Shown here piece after piece: positions 1 through 5,874 of a stretch of 7,662 bases of DNA. The notes under the pieces were generated by a model. The model had not been told where the DNA came from and made no database searches. It saw only the letters and a program-made list of their open reading frames with translations. Positions within the stretch are counted from its first letter, which is position 1. Each line of letters opens with the position of its first letter. This stretch comes from Accumulibacter sp. (GTDB taxonomy: Bacteria > Pseudomonadota > Gammaproteobacteria > Burkholderiales > Rhodocyclaceae). Made by a program: the position numbers and the translations under genes. The stretch covers positions 1 through 7,662 of the forward strand of contig JAITAJ010000062.1 in NCBI GenBank assembly GCA_031284185.1, given 5' to 3'.

Positions 1-516
1 CTGGAAATCTGCCGCGGAATCGAAGTCGGCCACATCTTCCAGCTTCGCAAAAAGTATTCGGAGGCATTGAAGTGCGGCTTCCTCGACGTGAACGGCCAGA
101 GCCAGGTCATGGAAATGGGCTGCTACGGAATCGGCATCTCGCGCATCGTCGGCGCGGCCATCGAGCAATGCCACGACGAGCGCGGCATCGTTTTTCCGCG
201 CGCGATCGCGCCCTTCGAGGTATGTATCGTGCCGATGGGCTACGCCAAGAGCGAAGCGGTCCGGACCGCCGCCGACAGCCTTTACGCCGAGCTTCGCGCC
301 GCCGGAATCGACGTTTTGCTCGACGACCGCGACGAGCGTCCGGGGGTCATGTTCGCCGAGATGGAACTGATCGGCATTCCGCACCGGATCGTCGTCGGCG
401 AGCGCGGGCTGAAGGAAGGCCGGCTGGAGTACAAGGGAAGAACCGACGCGGCGCCGGAAATGCTTCCGCGCGAGGCGATCGGCCCGTTCCTCGAAGCCAG
501 ACTGTGCGCCGCCTGA
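1..516 (+). CDS. proS: Proline--tRNA ligase, C-terminal part (5' end outside window)
   Basis: The frame is open from base 1 and ends at the TGA at 514-516, giving 171 C-terminal residues. ProS charges tRNA-Pro with proline in the cytoplasm. The first residues read GIEVGHIFQL, a ProS signature, followed by KYSEALKCGFLDVNGQ and the class II motif 3 region MGCYGIGISRIVGAAIEQ, which holds the ATP-binding arginine. From about residue 75 (APFEVCIVPMGYA) to the end is the HGTP anticodon-binding domain, with DVLLDDRDERPGVMFAEMELIGIPHRIVVGERGL. This is the bacterial-type enzyme with the editing insertion expected upstream, outside the window. The usual Gly after GHIFQL is Arg here, a minor variant. 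The last 13 nt overlap the next gene, which suggests co-transcription. Identity is secure; an internal TTG at 67 is not a start. Confidence 0.97.
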   Translation: MEICRGIEVGHIFQLRKKYSEALKCGFLDVNGQSQVMEMGCYGIGISRIVGAAIEQCHDERGIVFPRAIAPFEVCIVPMGYAKSEAVRTAADSLYAELRAAGIDVLLDDRDERPGVMFAEMELIGIPHRIVVGERGLKEGRLEYKGRTDAAPEMLPREAIGPFLEARLCAA

Positions 517-1154
517 CCCTCCTTCTTCTCGCCGTCCTGTTCCCGGCCGTTTCATGGGCCGGGGCGCAGAAGTACGAACCCCTGTCGGACAGCGCGCGCG
601 CCGCGCTCTCGAAGGCCATCGCCGATCAGGCGCCGCCCGGAAGCTCGTTCCGGGATTCGATGGAAGCCGTCGATTGGTTGAGTGAAATGTCGCGCCGCCT
701 GAAAAAACGAATCCCCAATCGTGACAACCGGCATCAGTTTCTGCGTGCCGTGCATTACGAGGCGACGCGCGCCGGTCTCGACCCGCAGCTCGTTCTCGGA
801 CTGATCCAGGTGGAAAGCAGTTTCAAGAAATACGCCGTATCGTCGGCGGGCGCGCGCGGCCTGATGCAGGTCATGCCGTTCTGGATCCGGCTGATCGGCA
901 GCAAGGACGACAATCTCTTTCTTCTGCGAACCAATCTGCGCTACGGTTGCATCATCCTGCGGCACTATCTGGACATCGAACAGGGGAACCTGTTCCGTGC
1001 GCTGGGACGCTACAACGGGAGTCTCGGACGCCCCGAATACCCGAACCGGGTACGCGACGCCTGGCAGAAGCAATGGTTTTACGCGGCAAAGGCCGAAGGA
1101 CAGAAGCCTTTGCCGCCCCGTGAAAGAGAAAAGGCGCCATCGACGTCCCCTTGA
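504..1154 (+). CDS. Small exported lytic transglycosylase (SLT/GH23 domain)
   Basis: I start this 216-residue protein at the GTG at 504, because from there it opens with a clear signal peptide (MRRLTLLLLAVLFPAVSWAGA, likely cut after about residue 20-21). The same frame stays open far upstream only as a shadow of proS. Residues ~78-195 form an SLT domain: the catalytic Glu is expected to be E104 in QVESSF, followed by GARGLMQVMP (116-125) and the RYNGS motif (169-173). Such enzymes cleave the MurNAc-GlcNAc bond of peptidoglycan in the periplasm, leaving a 1,6-anhydro end. No LysM or other wall-binding domain is visible and the tail is short, basic and proline-rich. It overlaps proS by 13 nt, so translation may be coupled. 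No strong Shine-Dalgarno is seen. The family is secure; the specific subgroup is not. Confidence 0.92.
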   Translation: MRRLTLLLLAVLFPAVSWAGAQKYEPLSDSARAALSKAIADQAPPGSSFRDSMEAVDWLSEMSRRLKKRIPNRDNRHQFLRAVHYEATRAGLDPQLVLGLIQVESSFKKYAVSSAGARGLMQVMPFWIRLIGSKDDNLFLLRTNLRYGCIILRHYLDIEQGNLFRALGRYNGSLGRPEYPNRVRDAWQKQWFYAAKAEGQKPLPPREREKAPSTSP

Positions 1155-1190
1155 TCCTCACCATGCGCCTGACGGCGAACGCGGTTGCCC

Positions 1191-2222
1191 TCAAGTCTCT
1201 GTCTTCTGGCTTCTGACATCTGTCAGTTCGGCGCTGCCGCCGTCGGCCAGGGCGGCCCGCAGTTCGCTCTGGCCGATCGCGTCTTCGAGAATCACCGCCA
1301 GCGCATCGTAGGCGCCGTCGGGCGCGGCGGCGGCGTTGGCGATCTGCCCGCAGGGCTGGTCCGGCGCCCCGGCCGGAAAAATGGACATGCCGGCGGCGAT
1401 CGGAACGGCGGCGCGCGCGCGGTAGAGATGACGCTTCATCTTGCCCAGATAACGGGCGCGCGCCACGACTTCCTGACCGGGATAACAGCCTTTGTGAAAA
1501 CTGACGCCGCCAATCCGGTCGAAATTTACCATCTGCGGCACGAAGGCTTCCCGGGTGGCTTCGGCGATCCACGGGATTCCCGCCGCGACGTCGAGCCATT
1601 GCCAGACGGGCGCGCCCACCGGGGCCGCGACGGCGGATAGCTTCCGCCACGCCGGGATCGCCGCGTCACTGGCGGCGACGACGATGTAGCGCTTCTCGTC
1701 CAGACGGATGACCGAACCGCCGGTGAATCCGGTCGTGGTCAACGCGGCGGCCGGCGCGTCCAGACCGGCGCTTTCCAGCGCGGCGGCGGCGCGCGGGCCA
1801 GACAGACCGAGGATCCCGTGATCGGCGGAGCGGTCGGCGATCGTCACCTTTGAGCGCAGCACGTAAACTTGCAGCCGCTCCCGGATGAATTCCCGCAGAT
1901 CGGCCGAAAGCAGCGCCAGATGATCCGCGCCGCGGCAAAAGAGCAGCAGGCTGGCCAGCATCCGGCCCTTGGCCGAACACCAGGCGGCATACTGCGCGCC
2001 GCTCGCTTCGAGGTGCTTGACGTCGCTGGTCAGTTGATTGTGCAGAAAAACCCGGGCGTCGTCGCCGGCGCACTCGATCAGGCCGAAGTGCGTCAGCGGC
2101 GCGATCACGGTCGCGTCGCGCGCCGCGGCGAGTTCGCCCGCGGGATCGCCGAAATCCCGCGCCTCGCCATCGTCGATACGAGCGCCCTGGGTGCCGAGAT
2201 AGTCTTGCCAGCCGGCATTCAT
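1191..2222 (-). CDS. ygfZ: YgfZ/GcvT-family folate-binding iron-sulfur cluster protein
   Basis: This 343-residue protein carries the YgfZ signature KGCYPGQE at 244-251 with Cys246. YgfZ is a tetrahydrofolate-dependent cytoplasmic factor that helps assemble or repair certain Fe-S enzymes. Other family features are the N-terminal GcvT-like fold (LTHFGLIECAGDDARVFLHN, QLTSDV) and GIPWI before the signature. I chose the ATG at 2222: GAGGA lies 7 nt upstream, whereas the ATG at 2228 sits too close to it and the ATG at 2252 lacks a site. The gene is divergent from mltG and convergent with the transglycosylase gene. The last ten residues (TDVRSQKTET) and the stop are encoded by the CTGTCTTCTG repeat at 1194-1226. 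Many homologues, as I recall, end in a hydrophobic LPYA-like tail, so the native tail may have been replaced. The tail is outside the known functional motif. Confidence 0.94.
   Translation of the reverse strand: MNAGWQDYLGTQGARIDDGEARDFGDPAGELAAARDATVIAPLTHFGLIECAGDDARVFLHNQLTSDVKHLEASGAQYAAWCSAKGRMLASLLLFCRGADHLALLSADLREFIRERLQVYVLRSKVTIADRSADHGILGLSGPRAAAALESAGLDAPAAALTTTGFTGGSVIRLDEKRYIVVAASDAAIPAWRKLSAVAAPVGAPVWQWLDVAAGIPWIAEATREAFVPQMVNFDRIGGVSFHKGCYPGQEVVARARYLGKMKRHLYRARAAVPIAAGMSIFPAGAPDQPCGQIANAAAAPDGAYDALAVILEDAIGQSELRAALADGGSAELTDVRSQKTET
1194..1226. repeat. Solitary fragment of the CTGTCTTCTG repeat family
   Basis: Exact CTGTCTTCTG occurs at 1199-1208, flanked by the related GCTTCTGACATCTGTCAG. 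The purine-rich version reads along the ygfZ coding strand, giving its last codons. GACAGAGACTTGAG on the - strand resembles GACAGAATCTTGAG in the module at 7318-7353, so this is the same family and not chance. It sits at the convergent end of the transglycosylase gene and ygfZ; only 36 nt separate their stops. Confidence 0.8.
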
Positions 2223-2271
2223 CGTCATTTCCTCGCGTAATTGCGGCGGCATCGCCCGCCGGTTCGGCCGG

Positions 2272-2300
2272 TTCAGTTTCCGGGGATTGGGCTATTATAT
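2272..2300. promoter_or_regulatory. AT-rich promoter-like island between divergent ygfZ and mltG
   Basis: The 113-nt divergent gap holds the AT-rich run CTATTATATC at 2292-2301, conspicuous in this GC-rich region. On the - strand it gives a perfect TATAAT (2299-2294), suited to ygfZ. On the + strand it gives TATTAT (2293-2298), suited to the mltG operon, with a weak TTCAGT at 2272-2277 as a possible -35. No good TTGACA is present for either direction. Promoters must lie somewhere here because both genes start outward, but the exact elements are a guess. Confidence 0.4.
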
Positions 2301-2335
2301 CGCCTCCCCCAATCCTCCCCTGAGACCGTGCCGGC

Positions 2336-3373
2336 ATGATGATCCGATGGCTGATGAAGGCGCTGCGGGCCGGCCTGATCGGACTGTTCGCGGTTCTGAC
2401 CGCGGTTCTGGCGGCTGGCGGGTGGTTCTACTGGAAAGTATCCTCTCCCCTGCGCCTCGCCGGGGAGCGCGTCGAATTTCAGGTGGCGCCCGGAAGCGGA
2501 ATGCGCGCGGCGGCGCGGGACGTCGCCGCCGCCGGAATCGATTTCGATCCCTGGATGCTGGTGGCGCTCGGAAAGGCGTTGCGGGTCGAAGGATCGATCA
2601 AGGCCGGCAGTTACGAAATCGATCGGGGAATCAACCTGCTCGATCTCTTGCATACGCTGACGCGCGGCGATGTCGCGCTGAGCGAGATCCGATTCATCGA
2701 AGGCTGGACCTTCCGTCAGCTTCGCGCGCGCCTCGATGCCCATCCCGACCTCCGGCACGACAGCAAGGGCATGTCCGAGCCAGAGATCATGCGGCGGCTC
2801 GGCGAGGAAGGCGCGGGCGAGGCCGGCTCGTCGCCGGAAGGATGGTTTTTCCCCGATACCTATCTATTTGCAAAGCGTGGCAGCGACATCGACGTTCTGG
2901 CGCGTTCGCATCGCGCCATGCGGCGTCACCTGCGGCGCGAATGGGAACGCCGGGCGGAGCGGCTGCCGCTGTCCGATCCCTATCAGGCGCTGATCCTGGC
3001 CTCGATCGTGGAAAAGGAAACGGGCCGGGAAGCCGATCGGCCGCTGATCGCGGCGGTATTCCTGAACCGGCTCGGGAAAGGCATGATCTTGCAGTCCGAC
3101 CCCACGGTCATCTACGGTCTCGGCGAAAGTTTTGACGGTAATCTGCGTAAACGCGATCTTTCCGCCGAGACCCCCTACAATACCTACGTGCGCAACGGGC
3201 TGCCGCCGACGCCGATCGCCATGCCCGGGCTGGCCTCGCTCAAGGCCGTGCTGCATCCCGTGCCGAGCCGGATGCTCTACTTCGTGGCCCGCGGTGACGG
3301 CAGCAGTCATTTTTCCAGCACGCTCGACGAGCACAACCGGGCGGTGAATCGTTACCAGCGGGGCGCGCGCTGA
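2336..3373 (+). CDS. mltG: Endolytic murein transglycosylase MltG (YceG family)
   Basis: This 345-residue inner-membrane protein cuts nascent glycan strands and so sets their length. One N-terminal membrane segment is visible at about residues 11-33 (AGLIGLFAVLTAVLAAGGWF), leaving the catalytic part in the periplasm. A LysM-like region follows (GSYEIDRGINLLDLLHTLTRGDV, then RFIEGWTFRQLRARL at 119-133). The catalytic domain contains GWFFPDTYLF (169-178), LASIVEKETG (221-230; E226 matches the catalytic Glu of E. coli MltG), QSDPTVIYG (253-261) and YNTY.RNGLPPTPIAMPG (281-298). Length is normal. The start is ATG 2336 or ATG 2339; no strong Shine-Dalgarno separates them. It heads the mltG-tmk-holB-pilZ cluster, 20 nt ahead of tmk. 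Gammaproteobacteria often have pabC upstream; here ygfZ lies divergently instead. Confidence 0.96.
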   Translation: MMIRWLMKALRAGLIGLFAVLTAVLAAGGWFYWKVSSPLRLAGERVEFQVAPGSGMRAAARDVAAAGIDFDPWMLVALGKALRVEGSIKAGSYEIDRGINLLDLLHTLTRGDVALSEIRFIEGWTFRQLRARLDAHPDLRHDSKGMSEPEIMRRLGEEGAGEAGSSPEGWFFPDTYLFAKRGSDIDVLARSHRAMRRHLRREWERRAERLPLSDPYQALILASIVEKETGREADRPLIAAVFLNRLGKGMILQSDPTVIYGLGESFDGNLRKRDLSAETPYNTYVRNGLPPTPIAMPGLASLKAVLHPVPSRMLYFVARGDGSSHFSSTLDEHNRAVNRYQRGAR

Positions 3374-3380
3374 GGATTGG

Positions 3381-3387
3381 AAGGAGG
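3381..3387 (+). promoter_or_regulatory. Strong ribosome binding site for tmk that fixes a TTG start
   Basis: AAGGAGG lies 6 nt before the TTG at 3394. It is the best Shine-Dalgarno match I noticed in the window and supports the non-ATG start, since the P-loop begins only 12 residues further on and no ATG precedes it in frame after the mltG stop. Confidence 0.8.
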
Positions 3388-3393
3388 CCGGTT

Positions 3394-4017
3394 TTGTCGG
3401 CGGGCAAGGGAAAGTTCATCACGTTTGAAGGCATCGACGGCGCCGGAAAGAGCACGCACATCGCCACGGTCGTCGAGTTTCTGCGCGCGCGCGGGCGAGC
3501 GGTGATATCGACGCGCGAGCCGGGCGGAACGCCGCTCGGCGAGAAGTTGCGCGAGCTGCTGCTGCATGAAGCGATATACCCGGAGACCGAGGCGCTGCTG
3601 ATGTTTGCCGCGCGGCGCGAACATCTGGCCCGGGTCATCGAGCCGGCGCTCGCGCGCGGCGCCTGGGTGGTCTGCGACCGCTTCAGCGACGCCACCTACG
3701 CCTATCAGGGGGGCGGGCGGGGCATGGACAGGGCCAGGTTGTCCAGCCTGGAGCGCTGGACGCATGGACACCTGCAACCCGATCTGACCTTCCTGTTCGA
3801 CTTGCCGCCGAATGTGGCCGGTGGGCGCATCGCCCGGCAGGGGCGCGCGCTGGACAAATTCGAGCGGGAAGACGCCGGTTTTCATCGGCGCGTGCGCGAG
3901 GCTTATCTTGAACGCGCCGCTTCCGCGCCCGACCGGATATGTGTCGTGGACGCCGGGCGGAGCCTGGAAGAAATCGGAAAGATGATCGAGGAAATCGTCG
4001 TGGCACGCTGCTCATGA
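3394..4017 (+). CDS. tmk: Thymidylate (dTMP) kinase
   Basis: This 207-residue cytoplasmic enzyme phosphorylates dTMP to dTDP with ATP, on the route to dTTP. The P-loop FEGIDGAGKST is at 11-21. STREPGGTPLGEKLRELLL (39-57) is the dTMP-binding DR/RE segment. CDRFSDATYAYQGGGRG (94-110) is the family signature, followed by LTFLFDLPP (131-139). The lid RIARQGRALDKFERED (145-160) is basic while the P-loop lacks an arginine, as in the E. coli-like class. Length is typical. It starts with TTG behind an excellent ribosome binding site. Its TGA overlaps the holB ATG as ATGA at 4014-4017, so holB translation is probably coupled. Confidence 0.97.
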   Translation: MSAGKGKFITFEGIDGAGKSTHIATVVEFLRARGRAVISTREPGGTPLGEKLRELLLHEAIYPETEALLMFAARREHLARVIEPALARGAWVVCDRFSDATYAYQGGGRGMDRARLSSLERWTHGHLQPDLTFLFDLPPNVAGGRIARQGRALDKFEREDAGFHRRVREAYLERAASAPDRICVVDAGRSLEEIGKMIEEIVVARCS

Positions 4018-5057
4018 ACATTCAGGACTTGCACGAAGAAAGCTGGAAGCAACTGGACGGGTGGCGCGCCCGGTTGCCGCATTCCTTGCTGCTGACCGGG
4101 CCGCGCGGCATCGGAAAGTTCGATCTGGCGCGTGTTTTCGCCGAGTCCTTGCTTTGTGAAAGCCCCTTGCCTTCGCGGGCGGCCTGCGGATCGTGTCCGG
4201 CCTGCGGCTGGCTGGCGCATGGCAATCATCCCGATTTCAGGCGGATCCAGCCGGAAGCGCTGGCCGGGGACGACGGCGACGGCGGGGAAGGCGGCAAGAA
4301 GAAACCGAGCCAACAGATCATCATCGATCAGATTCGCGCGCTGGACGACTTCCTGCACGTCGGCACCCACCGCCAGGGAATGCGCGTGCTGCTGTTCCAT
4401 CCCGCCGAGGCAATGAACCGGCATACCGCGAACTCTCTTCTCAAGTCACTCGAAGAGCCTATTCCGGGGACCTTGTTCCTGTTGGTTTCCAGTGAGCCGG
4501 AGCGTCTGTTGCCCACGATCCGCAGCCGTTGCCAGCGGCTTTCCATCCCCTTGCCGGAAACGTCCCGCGCGCGCGGGTGGCTGGCCGAGCGCGGCATCGA
4601 GGATGCCGCGCGCTGGCTGGCGCTTGCCGGAGGATCGCCGCTCTGGGCCGCCGAACTGGGTTCGGGCGACGAGCGCGCGCTGCTCGACGCGCTGGTGACG
4701 GAACTGGCGAAGGGCGGTCGCGTCGATCCGCTGGCGGCGGCGGCGGTGGCGGACCGGGTGGTCAAGGCGGACAAGCGTCCGGCCTCTCTGAGGCGCGTGG
4801 TCGAATGGGGGCAGAAATGGCTCGTCGACCTGATCCTCGCGCGCGCCGGGCAAGCGCCGCGCTATTTTCTGGCGCAGGCCGCGCCGCTCGCGCGTCTGGC
4901 CGGACGAACCGAACTCTCCGGCCTGTTGGCGTTCAGCCGGAAAGCGCTACAATATCGTCTGCAATGCGCGCAACCTTTGAACAGCCGCCTGTTTCTCGAA
5001 GATTTTTTCATGAACTACGCCGCGCTGTTTGAACCTGTCCGAGACGGTCATGGCTGA
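4014..5057 (+). CDS. holB: DNA polymerase III delta-prime subunit
   Basis: This 347-residue protein is the delta-prime subunit of the clamp loader, which places the beta clamp on primed DNA. The N-terminal AAA+ fold contains SLLLTGPRGIGKFDLA (24-39), where the residue after the P-loop Lys35 is Phe instead of Ser/Thr; delta-prime is a stator that need not hydrolyse ATP. A zinc-binding cluster is formed by C48, C58, C61 and C64 (CX9CX2CX2C). Residues 82-98 are a Gly/Asp/Lys-rich loop. MNRHTANSLLKSLEEPIPGTLFLL (134-157) and TIRSRCQRL (168-176), with the SRC motif, are family hallmarks. The start is the ATG at 4014, overlapping the tmk stop by 4 nt; upstream in-frame sequence is only a tmk shadow. 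The 3' end overlaps pilZ by 8 nt. Confidence 0.96.
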   Translation: MNIQDLHEESWKQLDGWRARLPHSLLLTGPRGIGKFDLARVFAESLLCESPLPSRAACGSCPACGWLAHGNHPDFRRIQPEALAGDDGDGGEGGKKKPSQQIIIDQIRALDDFLHVGTHRQGMRVLLFHPAEAMNRHTANSLLKSLEEPIPGTLFLLVSSEPERLLPTIRSRCQRLSIPLPETSRARGWLAERGIEDAARWLALAGGSPLWAAELGSGDERALLDALVTELAKGGRVDPLAAAAVADRVVKADKRPASLRRVVEWGQKWLVDLILARAGQAPRYFLAQAAPLARLAGRTELSGLLAFSRKALQYRLQCAQPLNSRLFLEDFFMNYAALFEPVRDGHG

Positions 5058-5421
5058 ATTCGACGAACAAAGGCCGGTTACTCCACGTCCCAGCGTGTTG
5101 TCGCTGAACATCAACTCAAAGTCGGCGCTCTATGCGGCCTACATGCCTTTTCTCAAAAATGGCGGGATCTTCATTCCGACCACGCGCAAGTACGGTCTCG
5201 GTGACGAAGTTTTCATGTTGCTTGCCCTGATGAACGATCCCAACAAGCTGCCGATCGCCGGCACCGTGGTCTGGGTCATGCCCTCGGGAGCGCAGAACAG
5301 CAAGGCGCAGGGCATCGGCGTGCACTTCAAGAACGACGAGAGCGGCGTCGAAGCCAAACGCAAGATCGAAACCCTGCTGGGCGGCGTCATGCAATCGAGC
5401 CGCCCGACGCATACCATGTAA
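5050..5421 (+). CDS. pilZ: Type IV pilus assembly PilZ-domain protein
   Basis: This 123-residue single-domain protein closely resembles the original PilZ of type IV pilus biogenesis, which acts with PilB and FimX in pseudomonads and relatives. Conserved blocks include RPSVLSLNI (13-21), ALYAAYMPFLKNGGIFIPT (26-44), YGLGDEVFMLL (48-58), VVWVMPSGAQ (73-82), GIGVHF (88-93) and the C-terminal RPTHTM. It lacks the c-di-GMP-binding RxxxR (R8 and R13 are four residues apart) and the D/NxSxxG motif, as expected for this subtype. I prefer ATG 5050, overlapping the holB stop by 8 nt; TTG 5029 would add seven residues. Its TAA lies in GTAAGTTTCGGAG, the first bases of the tandem repeat unit. It shares a cluster with holB and tatD, as in Pseudomonas. 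Confidence 0.95.
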   Translation: MAEFDEQRPVTPRPSVLSLNINSKSALYAAYMPFLKNGGIFIPTTRKYGLGDEVFMLLALMNDPNKLPIAGTVVWVMPSGAQNSKAQGIGVHFKNDESGVEAKRKIETLLGGVMQSSRPTHTM

Positions 5422-5426
5422 GTTTC

Positions 5427-5495
5427 GGAGGACAGAGGACACGGATATTCTTCGCGTAAGCGCATGGCCCGAGTATCCTGTCTTCCGTCCTCTCC
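5427..5495 (+). terminator. Long imperfect hairpin after pilZ, possible terminator or mRNA 3' structure
   Basis: The purine-rich arm at 5427-5450 (GGAGGACAGAGGACACGGAT plus ATTC) is complementary to the pyrimidine-rich arm at 5471-5495. The pairing has one 2-nt bulge, one 1-nt bulge, one A-C mismatch and a few G-U pairs. The 20-nt loop contains CGC-GTAA-GCG, which could itself form a small stem with a GNRA-type loop. It begins six bases after the pilZ stop. There is no T-run after it, so it is not a classic Rho-independent terminator. Copies 2 and 3 of the tandem unit lack the purine arm and cannot form it. Confidence 0.45.
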
Positions 5496-5529
5496 ACAAT
5501 CTGTCTTCTGTTCCCATCGAGGAGTACCG

Positions 5530-5631
5530 ATGCTGGTCGATTCTCACTGCCATCTGGATTTTCCCGGTCTGGCGGACAATCTTGCCGAGGTATTCGCGGC
5601 GATGCGGCGCGTAAGTTTCGGAGTCGCGTAA
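5530..5631 (+). pseudogene. Truncated tatD start, tandem copy 1 (33-codon open frame)
   Basis: This frame keeps the ribosome binding site (GAGGAG 5519-5524, 5 nt before ATG) and the first 27 codons of tatD, starting MLVDSHCHLDF. It then runs into the next repeat unit, which adds VSFGVA and a TAA at 5629-5631. It retains the HxH metal ligands but none of the rest of the enzyme, so it cannot be a nuclease. It would be translated as a 33-residue peptide if the mRNA is read. An ATG at 5464 is in frame with it and would add 22 repeat-encoded residues. I read it as debris of tandem duplication; a leader-peptide role is possible but unsupported. Confidence 0.8.
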
Positions 5632-5702
5632 GCGCATGGCCCGAGCGTCCTGTCTTCTGTCCTCTCCACAATCTGTCTTCTGTTTTCCATCGAGGAGTAC
5701 CG

Positions 5703-5804
5703 ATGCTGGTCGATTTTCACTGCCATCTGGATTTTCCCGGTCTGGCGGACAATCTTGCCGAGGTATTCGCGGCGATGCGGCGCGTAAGTTTCGGAGTCGC
5801 GTAA
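5703..5804 (+). pseudogene. Truncated tatD start, tandem copy 2 (33-codon open frame)
   Basis: This is the second partial tatD start, with GAGGAG at 5692-5697 and the same 27 tatD codons, followed by VSFGVA and a TAA at 5802-5804. Ser5 of the DSHCHLD motif has become Phe (TCT to TTT), a change in the metal-site segment that suggests relaxed selection. The upstream in-unit ATG at 5636 is out of frame here, because the T-run near 5683 is one base longer than in copy 1. It is not an enzyme. Confidence 0.8.
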
Positions 5805-5863
5805 GCGCATGGCCGAGCGCCCTGTCTTCTGTCCTCTCCACAATCTGTCTTCTGTTCTCCATC

Positions 5864-5869
5864 GAGGAG
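5864..5869 (+). promoter_or_regulatory. Ribosome binding site of full-length tatD
   Basis: GAGGAG lies 5 nt before the ATG at 5875 and decides the start against an in-frame ATG at 5809, which would add 22 residues encoded by repeat sequence. The identical site occurs ahead of both truncated copies. Confidence 0.75.
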
Positions 5870-5874
5870 TACCA

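Noticed and set aside
72..503. N-terminal extension of the transglycosylase frame
   Set aside because: The frame is an Arg-rich shadow of proS; the signal peptide begins at the GTG at 504.
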